Shown here: positions 1 through 7,620 of the stretch, piece after piece
How positions within the stretch are numbered: position 1 is the stretch's first letter
Layout of the letters: the number at the start of each line of letters is the position of its first letter
Source of the DNA: CAJQND01 sp051010055
Lineage (GTDB): Bacteria > Pseudomonadota > Alphaproteobacteria > Rhizobiales > CAJQND01
Assembly (NCBI GenBank): GCA_051010055.1
Contig: JBPCVY010000287.1
Span: forward strand, 1-20,533
Direction: 5' to 3'
Length of the DNA: 20,533 nucleotides
Notes under the pieces: model-generated
The model's database searches: none
What the model was told of the DNA's origin: nothing
Seen by the model: only the letters and a program-made list of their open reading frames with translations
Position numbers and translations under genes: made by a program

Positions 1-1
1 C

Positions 2-541
2 ATTACAATGGATATTGCCCGCGGCCTTTCCACACCTGTGGTGCATGCCGAGCGCATGAAAACCTATCATGGCGCAGCATTGCCGGCTGTCTGCGATGAC
101 CGCGAATTTCTTTCCGTGCCATTGGTGGGGGAACGGGGCACAGATACGGTAACGAAGGTTCCGCGCTCTGTGCTTACCGGTATTATCCAGCCGCGCCTTG
201 AGGAAACTTTCGAGATGATTGCCGAGCGGCTGCGCAAGTCGGGCATCGCCGCCCAGGCCGGGCGCCGGGTTGTACTTACCGGTGGCGCAAGCCAGATGAC
301 GGGCGCGCGCGAGCTCGCATCCGCAATTCTCGACCGGCAGGTGAGGTTCGGTTTTCCGCAACCGGTAACGGGCATGCCCGATGTGGCTCGGAATCCCTCT
401 TTTGCAGTGGCTGCCGGCCTGTTGAACTATGCACTTTCGCCAGACAGCGAAATGGTCTCAATGCCCGATATCAGAGTTGCCGCCAACGACGCCTCGGGCT
501 ATTTCGGCCGCATGGGCCTGTGGATTAAGGAAAGCTTCTAA
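2..541 (+). CDS. ftsA: Cell division protein FtsA, C-terminal part (5' end outside window)
   Basis: This is the last 179 residues of FtsA, the actin-like protein that anchors FtsZ filaments to the inner membrane and recruits later divisome proteins. The frame is open to the left edge, and the ATG at 8 is an internal methionine in the segment ITMDIARGLSTP, so it is not a start. The nucleotide-binding segment VVLTGGASQMTG is present, followed by the usual PDVARNPSFAVAAGLL block. The protein ends in GRMGLWIKESF, which fits the short amphipathic membrane-targeting tail of FtsA. Its place directly before ftsZ agrees with the conserved dcw gene order. No terminator is evident after the stop. Confidence 0.95.
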   Translation: MTMDIARGLSTPVVHAERMKTYHGAALPAVCDDREFLSVPLVGERGTDTVTKVPRSVLTGIIQPRLEETFEMIAERLRKSGIAAQAGRRVVLTGGASQMTGARELASAILDRQVRFGFPQPVTGMPDVARNPSFAVAAGLLNYALSPDSEMVSMPDIRVAANDASGYFGRMGLWIKESF

Positions 542-952
542 GCATCCTCACTTGTGTAGAAATCTTTTTGATCACGATTGGAATACTCGGTCGGCCGGCC
601 TGCTTAGCAACTGGGGCCTTCTCACATTTTTTGTTTTACTCAAACAATCTGCCGTTCGCGTCAACTAGTTAAGTTAATTCGCTTGAAAAACGGTTTAAAT
701 CGTAAATTTTTCACACAGAATCTTGACAAGCATCGAACTGCTGCGTGCCGGTTTGTTCTCCCTTTATCCGGGCCGGTTGATGGGTCAGGTGGTGATCGGT
801 TGGTGAATTTGAAGTGAACGGGCGCACCAAAATGGTGCGAATCAGTTAACCGGCGTTAACCATTTGCTAACACCTTGATAACAAATATGCACTTGGAAGT
901 GCCTTGCGATTTGTTTTTCCGTGCGGGCATCGGGATTTATGGGACGCTGCAA
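542..952 (+). promoter_or_regulatory. ftsA-ftsZ intergenic control region with GANTC and CtrA-like sites
   Basis: This 411-bp stretch has no convincing gene and probably carries the main ftsZ promoter(s). Two GAATC sites, matching the GANTC target of CcrM methylase, lie at 718-722 and 839-843. The first directly abuts a TTGACA -35-like hexamer at 723-728, although no good -10 follows. Two GTTAAC palindromes (845-850 and 855-860) run into TTAACCAT at 856-863, which matches the alternative CtrA half-site described in Caulobacter. An AT-rich patch with several TTAA tetramers lies at 669-700. CtrA and CcrM/GcrA control of ftsZ is known in alphaproteobacteria; its operation here is inferred from the motifs alone. 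Confidence 0.45.
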
Positions 953-2605
953 ATGACCATTAATTTGACTCTACCTGATTTAGCTGAAATGAAGCCGCGC
1001 ATCACTGTCTTCGGAGTTGGAGGTGCTGGCGGCAATGCCGTAAACAATATGATTGCTTCAAGCCTTGCCGGCGTGGAGTTTGTCGTCGCCAACACTGACG
1101 CCCAGGCGCTGCAACAATCTGCTTCGGAACGGCGCATTCATATGGGAGCATCGTTGACGGAAGGGCTAGGTGCAGGCTCTCAGCCGCAAATTGGCGCTGC
1201 AGCTGCCGAAGAAGCGCTGCCGGAAATCATCGACCACATTTCCGGCGCGCACATGGTGTTCATTACCGCCGGAATGGGCGGAGGCACAGGCACAGGAGCA
1301 GCACCTGTTATTGCCCGCGCAGCAAAAGAGCAAGGCGTTCTGACCGTTGGCGTTGTCACAAAACCGTTCCAGTTTGAAGGCCAGCGCAGAATGATGACCG
1401 CCGAGCGCGGCATAGAGCAGCTTTCAGCCAATGTGGATACTCTGATTGTTATCCCAAATCAGAACCTGTTCCGCATTGCCAATGAAAAGACCACGTTCGC
1501 CGATGCATTCGCCATGGCCGACGAAGTGCTTTACTCGGGCGTTGCCTCTATCACCGAGCTGATGACCAAAGAAGGCCTCATCAACCTCGATTTTGCCGAT
1601 GTGCGCGCCGTTATGTCTGAAATGGGCAAGGCGATGATGGGCACAGGCGAGGCTTCTGGCGAAAAACGCGCCATTGAGGCCGCCGAGGCTGCCATTTCTA
1701 ACCCGTTGCTCGACGATGTGTCGATGCGCGGTTCACGTGGCCTGTTGATTTCGATAACCGGTGGTAACGACTTGACGCTTTATGAAGTGGATGAAGCCGC
1801 AACCCGCATCCGCGAAGAAGTTGACCCTGACGCAAACATCATCCTGGGCGCCACATTCGACCATTCCATGGAAGGCACAATCCGCGTTTCTGTGGTGGCA
1901 ACGGGCATTGAAGATGCAGATATGCAGAACACCCCGGTTGTCTATGATGATTATGAATATGAAGCCCCGGTGACATCTGACGTGGCAGCGCCGGTTCCAG
2001 TAACAGAAGAAGTGCCAGCTCCGCTGCCGGAAATTCCTGAGGAAGTGGCAGAATTGGCGCCGGCTCCCGAAGCTGCAGAGCCAGTGCATATTGAGCCAGC
2101 TGCTGCAGAGCCGGAAAACATTCCGGCACCAGCAGCTGCAGCAATCCAGATGCAGGAAGTTGCCCAGGCACCTGCAGCGCCTGCCATGAACATGGCGCCT
2201 GCTGCAACCCGTATGCCGGCCCCGGAAGAGTTTCCGCCGATTGCACAGGCTCAGATGGCTGCGAAGAAATCAGGCGAAGTGCCTGAGCCTGACGTGTCGA
2301 AAAAACGCAAAGGCCTTTTTGAGCGCCTTGCCGGCGTGGGCATTGGCCGGCGCGAAGAGGAGCCTGCACAAGCAACGCAGGAAAAGAAAGACGAGCCTCG
2401 CATCGCTACTGCTCCAAAACAGGCGCCAATGGCCGCAACCTCGTTTGGCGCCAGTGCAGCAGCCGCCGCGGTTGCCGTTGCCCGTGAAGAACCTTCTCCA
2501 GAGCTCAAAGAGGAGATGGCGCAGGCGGTTCCGGTTGAAGAGCCCGAAGAGATTGAAGATGAGCAGTTGGAGATTCCCGCCTTTTTGCGCAGGCAGGCCA
2601 ACTGA
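953..2605 (+). CDS. ftsZ: Cell division protein FtsZ
   Basis: FtsZ is the tubulin-like GTPase that forms the Z ring at midcell. The start at 953 gives MTINLTLPDLAEMKPRITVF, the usual alphaproteobacterial beginning. An in-frame TTG at 875 would add 26 residues unlike the family and was not used. The 550-residue protein shows the tubulin signature GGGTGTG near residues 109-115 and the T7 catalytic loop NLDFADV at 211-217. The globular domain ends near 320. A linker of about 210 residues rich in Pro, Ala and Glu follows, and the protein closes with LEIPAFLRRQAN, the conserved peptide that binds FtsA and other partners. The long linker is typical of alphaproteobacteria. A terminator follows the gene, so ftsZ is probably not co-transcribed with bamD. 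Confidence 0.98.
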   Translation: MTINLTLPDLAEMKPRITVFGVGGAGGNAVNNMIASSLAGVEFVVANTDAQALQQSASERRIHMGASLTEGLGAGSQPQIGAAAAEEALPEIIDHISGAHMVFITAGMGGGTGTGAAPVIARAAKEQGVLTVGVVTKPFQFEGQRRMMTAERGIEQLSANVDTLIVIPNQNLFRIANEKTTFADAFAMADEVLYSGVASITELMTKEGLINLDFADVRAVMSEMGKAMMGTGEASGEKRAIEAAEAAISNPLLDDVSMRGSRGLLISITGGNDLTLYEVDEAATRIREEVDPDANIILGATFDHSMEGTIRVSVVATGIEDADMQNTPVVYDDYEYEAPVTSDVAAPVPVTEEVPAPLPEIPEEVAELAPAPEAAEPVHIEPAAAEPENIPAPAAAAIQMQEVAQAPAAPAMNMAPAATRMPAPEEFPPIAQAQMAAKKSGEVPEPDVSKKRKGLFERLAGVGIGRREEEPAQATQEKKDEPRIATAPKQAPMAATSFGASAAAAAVAVAREEPSPELKEEMAQAVPVEEPEEIEDEQLEIPAFLRRQAN

Positions 2606-2641
2606 CGCCATATAAAGCATTATTGCAGCACCCTAGGAATG

Positions 2642-2669
2642 CCCGGCGGTCACAATTCCGCCGGGTTTT
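2642..2669 (+). terminator. Rho-independent terminator after ftsZ
   Basis: A perfect 8-bp stem, CCCGGCGG (2642-2649) with CCGCCGGG (2658-2665), encloses an 8-nt loop and is followed directly by TTTT. It lies 36 bp after the ftsZ stop codon. Confidence 0.85.
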
Positions 2670-2826
2670 CTGCGTCAATGTGCGGCCTCAAAGCCAGCGG
2701 ATTGCAAAGATGGCAATTTCATTCGCCGGGCCGATAGGGTAAAAGACAGAGTTCTCGATTGCGCGCCCGGATTCGATTCAGGGCATGTATCTTCGGTGCT
2801 AAGTAGATTTCTGAAGAAAAACTTTT

Positions 2827-3771
2827 ATGGCACGTGTTTGTGAAATAACCCGCCGCATGCCGGCAAACGCTTCAACCGGTCTGAAACGGCTTCTTATGGG
2901 CGGCATGTTGACGGTTGCCCTGGTGGCAGGCGGATGCAGTGGCTCCGGTGGCTATGAGGGCATCGGCGACTATGTGTGGGGCAGCGGTGACGCCAAACCA
3001 CCTCCGGGAGCAGGTGAAACCCCGGCACAAGACGATACCACCCCAGTTGCAGAACTTTACAACAAGGGCATGGATGCCATGAATGACGGCGACTATAACG
3101 ACGCCGTTAAATCGTTTGAGGAAGTTGAGCGCCTGCATCCATATTCTTCGTGGGCAACCCGTGCAACTTTGATGTCGGCTTATGCGGACTATCAGCGCAG
3201 CAACTATGTCGATGCCATCAACTCGAGCAAACGCTTCATCCAGCTGCATCCGGGCCATAAGGACACGCCATACGCATACTATCTGGTGGCGCTGAGCCAT
3301 TACGAACAGATTTCGGACACCAAGCGAGACCAGACGCAAACCGAAAAGGCTTTGGCATCGCTTGAAGAGGTTTCCCGGCGCTATCCCGGCACGCCATATG
3401 CGGCAGATGCCGAGGCAAAAGCTGTTTTGGCGCGGGATCATCTGGCCGCAAAGGAAATGAAGGTTGGGCGCTATTATCTCACCCGCCAGGCTTATGTTGC
3501 GAGCATCAACCGGTTCAAGAAGGTGCTGATTGAGTACCAAACCACATCGCACACTCCTGAAGCGCTTTACCGTTTGACGGAAGCTTACCTTGCGTTGGGT
3601 ATTGTATCTGAAGCGCAGACGGCAGCGGCCATTTTGGGCCATAACTTCCCGAACAGTGAGTGGTACAAATCCGCCTACAGCCTCTTGCGCACTGATGGAC
3701 TGTCGCCACAAGAGAACTCTTCTTCGTGGATTTCGCGCACCTGGAATTCAGTTACTGGCAACGGTTCGTAA
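2827..3771 (+). CDS. bamD: Outer membrane assembly lipoprotein BamD
   Basis: BamD (formerly ComL/YfiO) is the essential lipoprotein of the BAM complex, which folds beta-barrel proteins into the outer membrane. The 314-residue product has a basic start, a hydrophobic stretch and a weak lipobox, VAGGC, with the likely lipidated cysteine at 37. Tetratricopeptide-like repeats follow, with recognisable BamD segments such as EVERLHPYS, the RYPGTPYA block and the GRYYLTRQAY block. The purine-rich tract GAAGAAAAA upstream of the ATG at 2827 supports this start; an internal ATG at 2857 has no ribosome site. In related genomes lpxC sits just upstream of bamD, but here only 221 bp separate it from ftsZ. 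recN starts 44 bp downstream, probably in the same transcript. Confidence 0.95.
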   Translation: MARVCEITRRMPANASTGLKRLLMGGMLTVALVAGGCSGSGGYEGIGDYVWGSGDAKPPPGAGETPAQDDTTPVAELYNKGMDAMNDGDYNDAVKSFEEVERLHPYSSWATRATLMSAYADYQRSNYVDAINSSKRFIQLHPGHKDTPYAYYLVALSHYEQISDTKRDQTQTEKALASLEEVSRRYPGTPYAADAEAKAVLARDHLAAKEMKVGRYYLTRQAYVASINRFKKVLIEYQTTSHTPEALYRLTEAYLALGIVSEAQTAAAILGHNFPNSEWYKSAYSLLRTDGLSPQENSSSWISRTWNSVTGNGS

Positions 3772-3815
3772 AACACGTCTTTCCTCATGGAAAAAACAAA
3801 CTAATATGCGCCACC

Positions 3816-5489
3816 ATGCTGAGCGCACTTTCCATCCGCGACATTGTTCTCATTGAGAAACTCGATATCGATTTCTTGCGGGGACTGTCTGTTCTCACCG
3901 GCGAAACCGGGGCTGGCAAATCCATCCTGCTTGATGCGCTGGGACTGGCGCTTGGGGCCAGGGGAGATGCAGGGCTGGTGCGCACCGGTGCGCAGCGCGG
4001 CATTGTCACCGCAGCCTTTGAACTGCCGGAAGGCCATCCGATTTTCGGCGAGTTGGAAGAGGCGGGAATCGAATCATCTGGTGATTTTGTTGTCCGGCGC
4101 ATCCAGTCAGCGGACGGGCGCAGCCGCGCCTCAGTGAATGACCAGCCCGTCAGTGTGAACTTGCTGCGCCGGATGGGCCGCGCATTGGCCGAAATTCACG
4201 GCCAGCACGATGACCGGGCTATGATGGATGCGAACCAGCACCGGGGCCTTGTAGATGCCTATGGCAGCCTGGAGACGCAAGTGAACGCGGTCTCAGATGC
4301 CTGGCATGCACTGAGCGGCGCACAAGAGGCGCTGGCGGCCCATGAAGAACGGCTGGCGCATGCTGAGCAGGAGCGGGCATATCTGGAGCATGCGGTGGAA
4401 GAACTGCGCGCGCTTGATGCCAAGGCTGGTGAGGAAGAAGACCTGGCAGAGCGCCGCCAGCTCATGATGAATGCGGAGAAGTTCGTTGATGCCCTCAACG
4501 ATGCAAACATTGCCTTGTCCGATAACAATCTCGAAGCCCAGCTTGCCGCCTCGCTGCGCAAGCTTGAGCGGCGCCAGGGGGATGCGGGTGGGCGCCTTGA
4601 TACGATAATCGGCACTCTTGACCGCATTTTGGTGGATTTGGGTGAATTGCGGAACGGTTTGAATGAGGCGAAATTTGCGTTTTCGTTTGATCCATCTGAA
4701 CAAGACCGGATTAACGGGCGCCTGTTTGCCCTGAAAGATGCAGCGCGCAAATACCGGTGCCAGGTTGAGGAACTGCCTTCGGTTGCAGAACGCCTGTCGG
4801 GCGATCTTGCATCGCTGGATGAAGGAAGCGGGCATCTTGAAGAACTCAAGCGTGAAGTTGCCCGGTGCCGGGAAGCCTATTTCGGCCTCGCAGAAGAGCT
4901 GAGCACTGCAAGGCGCATGGCCGCAAACGCAATTGACAGCGCCGTAATGGAGGAACTGCCGCCTCTCAAGCTCGATAAGGCGCGGTTTGCGACGGCAATT
5001 GAGACCGGCGACACCTTTGCGGGGCCTGCCGGCATCGACCACATCGAGTTCTCAATATCCGCCAACCCCGGAACTCCTGCCGGGCCGCTGACAAAAGTGG
5101 CCTCAGGCGGGGAGCTTTCGCGTGTCATGCTGGCGCTGAAAGTGGTGCTGGCGGCGAAAGGATCCGCACCAACGCTCATTTTCGATGAAATTGACACCGG
5201 CGTTGGCGGGGCAACGGCGGCAGCGGTAGGCCAGCGCCTTGCCCGCCTGGCACACGGCCTTCAAACCCTTGCGGTTACCCATTCACCACAAGTTGCCGCG
5301 CGCGCCAATGCCCACATGCTGATTTCGAAGATGGAAGAAGTTGGTGATGGCGACACGCGCATGGTGACTAGGGTGAGCCATTTGGGGCAAGAAAGCCGGC
5401 GTGAGGAAATCGCCCGCATGCTGTCCGGGGCGCAGGTGACCGATGAGGCCCGTGCCCAGGCGGAGCGTTTGCTGGCAGACACAGGTTGA
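3816..5489 (+). CDS. recN: DNA repair protein RecN
   Basis: RecN is an SMC-like ATPase that acts early in double-strand break repair. With the start at 3816 (MLSALSIRDIVLIEKL) it has 557 residues, the normal length. An upstream TTG at 3726 would overlap bamD and add residues foreign to the family. Walker A is GETGAGKS at 29-36. The centre, about residues 150-400, is rich in Glu, Ala and Arg and fits the coiled-coil arms. The C-terminal ATPase half holds the ABC signature ASGGELSRVMLA, Walker B LIFDEIDTGVGG and the H-loop AVTHSPQVAARA. No strong Shine-Dalgarno sequence precedes the ATG. Only 4 nt separate its stop from ligA, which suggests translational coupling. Confidence 0.97.
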   Translation: MLSALSIRDIVLIEKLDIDFLRGLSVLTGETGAGKSILLDALGLALGARGDAGLVRTGAQRGIVTAAFELPEGHPIFGELEEAGIESSGDFVVRRIQSADGRSRASVNDQPVSVNLLRRMGRALAEIHGQHDDRAMMDANQHRGLVDAYGSLETQVNAVSDAWHALSGAQEALAAHEERLAHAEQERAYLEHAVEELRALDAKAGEEEDLAERRQLMMNAEKFVDALNDANIALSDNNLEAQLAASLRKLERRQGDAGGRLDTIIGTLDRILVDLGELRNGLNEAKFAFSFDPSEQDRINGRLFALKDAARKYRCQVEELPSVAERLSGDLASLDEGSGHLEELKREVARCREAYFGLAEELSTARRMAANAIDSAVMEELPPLKLDKARFATAIETGDTFAGPAGIDHIEFSISANPGTPAGPLTKVASGGELSRVMLALKVVLAAKGSAPTLIFDEIDTGVGGATAAAVGQRLARLAHGLQTLAVTHSPQVAARANAHMLISKMEEVGDGDTRMVTRVSHLGQESRREEIARMLSGAQVTDEARAQAERLLADTG

Positions 5490-5493
5490 GTTT

Positions 5494-7620
5494 ATGTCTG
5501 ACGCCGAAAACAAGAAAATTCCTGCCGCAGAGCTAACCCCGGAACAGGCCGCCGAAGAACTGGCGCGCCTGGCAAAGGAAATAGCCGCCCACGACAAGCG
5601 CTACCACCAGGAAGATGCACCAACTGTCTCTGATGCAGAGTATGACGAACTGCGACGGCGCAACGATGCAATCGAAGAGCGGTTTCCAAATCTGGTGCGG
5701 GAAGATTCCCCATCAACACTGGTTGGGGCAGCGCCTGCGGAGAAATTCGAGAAGGTTGAGCATGCGGTGCCTATGCTGTCTCTCTCCAATGTCTTCACCG
5801 ACGAAGATGTTATGGAGTTTTGCGAGCGCGTGCGCCGGTTTCTCAATCTGCCCGCGAGCGAAGAGCTTTTGATAACCGCCGAGCCCAAAATCGATGGCCT
5901 GTCTGCCTCGCTGCGGTATGAAAACGGGGACTTTGTTGTTGGCGCCACCCGGGGGGATGGCCAGATTGGGGAGAATGTCACTGCGAACTTGAGAACCGTA
6001 AAAGGCATTCCCACCAAGCTGAACGGCAACGGCTATCCGGATGTTGTTGAAATCCGCGGTGAAGTTTACATGACCCACGCTGATTTCGCTGCGCTGAACG
6101 CACGCCAAGAGGCTGAGGGCAAACCGCTTTTTGCCAATCCGCGCAATTCGGCGGCGGGTTCCCTGCGCCAACTCGATTCCAAGATAACAGCGTCGCGCCC
6201 GCTGCGGTTCTTTGCCTATGCCTGGGGCGAAGTCTCTTCAGAGCCTTGGGAAACGCAGTTTGAGGCAGTGCAGATGATGGGGGATTGGGGATTTTCGGTT
6301 AACCCGGACATGGCGCTATGCCACTCCGAGAAAGAAATGCTGGAAGCATACCGGCGCATTGAGGAAAACCGGGCCACGCTTGGCTACGATATTGATGGGG
6401 TTGTTTATAAGGTCGACCGCATTGATTTGCAGCGCCGGCTTGGTTTTGTCTCCCGCTCGCTGCGCTGGGCCACCGCCCATAAATTCCCTGCGGAACGGGC
6501 AACCACCGTCCTGAACGATATCGAGATACAAGTTGGGCGCACCGGCGCGCTGACACCGGTCGCGAAGCTTGAGCCGGTTACCGTTGGCGGCGTGGTTGTT
6601 TCCAACGCCACGTTGCACAATGAAGATGAAATCGCCCGCAAGGATGTTCGCATCGGCGATACGGTGATTATCCAGCGGGCCGGGGATGTTATTCCGCAAA
6701 TTGTAGCGATTGTTCCGGAAAAACGCCCAAGTGACTCAAAGCTTTATGCATTTCCTGCCGTGTGTCCGGCCTGCGGTTCTCATGCGGTACGTGAAGTAAA
6801 CTCCAAGACAGGCAAGGAAGATGCGGTGCGCCGCTGCACCGGCGGGCTGATTTGCCCGGAACAGGCCGTTGAGCGGTTGAAGCATTTTGTCTCGCGCAAT
6901 GCTTACGATATTGAGGGGCTTGGCTCAAAGCAGGTGGAAGCATTCTACCATGATGGGCTCGTCACCCGGCCGCAGGACATCTTCACGCTTGAAGAGCGCG
7001 ATGTCCGCTCGCTGAAAAAACTTAAAGACAAGGAAGGGTGGGGAGCGCAATCCGTCGCCAAGCTTTTTGCCGCCATCAATGAGCGGCGGAAAATCGGCGT
7101 TGACCGTTTCTTGTATGCGCTCGGAATTCGCCATGTGGGTGAGACGACGGCGCAACTTCTGGCGCGCACCTATGGTGATGTGGAAACCCTTCGCAGCGCA
7201 ATGGAGGCCGCCGGAGACAAATCAGGCGATGCCTGGGACGAGCTCAACAATATTGACGGCATTGGCGAGACTATGGCCGCCGCGTTGGTTGAGTTTTTCG
7301 CTGAGGAACACAACAGGGAAGTGATATCAGCGCTGTTGGAGCAAGTGTCGCCGGAACCGGTTGAAGCGGCAAGCACATCGTCGCCCGTATTTGGAAAAAC
7401 GGTGGTTTTCACCGGTTCACTGGAACGAATGACACGTTCAGAAGCAAAAGCCATGGCAGAGCGTTTGGGGGCGAAGGTCGCCGGTTCAGTTTCAAAGAAA
7501 ACCGATTTGCTGGTGGCCGGCCCGGGCGCGGGGTCAAAGCTCAAGAAAGCTGGCGAACTTGGCGTTGAGACGACTGATGAGGATGGCTGGTTCGAGCTTA
7601 TCGGTGAAGGGCCCGCGTAA
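5494..7620 (+). CDS. ligA: NAD+-dependent DNA ligase LigA
   Basis: LigA seals nicks in DNA during replication and repair, using NAD+. The ATG at 5494 is preceded by an AGGTTGAG ribosome site and gives 708 residues. An earlier in-frame start at 5443 lies inside recN and was rejected. Domain Ia carries YHQEDAPTVSDAEYDELRRR near 37-56. The adenylated lysine is K132 in AEPKIDG. The oligonucleotide-binding region contains GRTGALTPVAKLEPV. A four-cysteine zinc finger (CPAC, RRC, LIC) is followed by helix-hairpin-helix repeats and a C-terminal BRCT domain starting at FGKTVVFTGSLERM. All expected domains are present. The last 23 bp overlap the end of the convergent aminopeptidase gene. Confidence 0.98.
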   Translation: MSDAENKKIPAAELTPEQAAEELARLAKEIAAHDKRYHQEDAPTVSDAEYDELRRRNDAIEERFPNLVREDSPSTLVGAAPAEKFEKVEHAVPMLSLSNVFTDEDVMEFCERVRRFLNLPASEELLITAEPKIDGLSASLRYENGDFVVGATRGDGQIGENVTANLRTVKGIPTKLNGNGYPDVVEIRGEVYMTHADFAALNARQEAEGKPLFANPRNSAAGSLRQLDSKITASRPLRFFAYAWGEVSSEPWETQFEAVQMMGDWGFSVNPDMALCHSEKEMLEAYRRIEENRATLGYDIDGVVYKVDRIDLQRRLGFVSRSLRWATAHKFPAERATTVLNDIEIQVGRTGALTPVAKLEPVTVGGVVVSNATLHNEDEIARKDVRIGDTVIIQRAGDVIPQIVAIVPEKRPSDSKLYAFPAVCPACGSHAVREVNSKTGKEDAVRRCTGGLICPEQAVERLKHFVSRNAYDIEGLGSKQVEAFYHDGLVTRPQDIFTLEERDVRSLKKLKDKEGWGAQSVAKLFAAINERRKIGVDRFLYALGIRHVGETTAQLLARTYGDVETLRSAMEAAGDKSGDAWDELNNIDGIGETMAAALVEFFAEEHNREVISALLEQVSPEPVEAASTSSPVFGKTVVFTGSLERMTRSEAKAMAERLGAKVAGSVSKKTDLLVAGPGAGSKLKKAGELGVETTDEDGWFELIGEGPA

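Noticed and set aside
875..952. N-terminal extension of FtsZ from a TTG at 875
   Set aside because: The extra 26 residues do not match FtsZ proteins, and MTINL at 953 is the family's usual start.
1839..2601. Long minus-strand frames within ftsZ
   Set aside because: They mirror the low-complexity Pro/Ala/Glu linker on the opposite strand and encode repetitive sequence without ribosome sites.
2872..3711. 279-residue minus-strand frame opposite bamD
   Set aside because: It is antisense to a clear BamD and its translation resembles no protein family.
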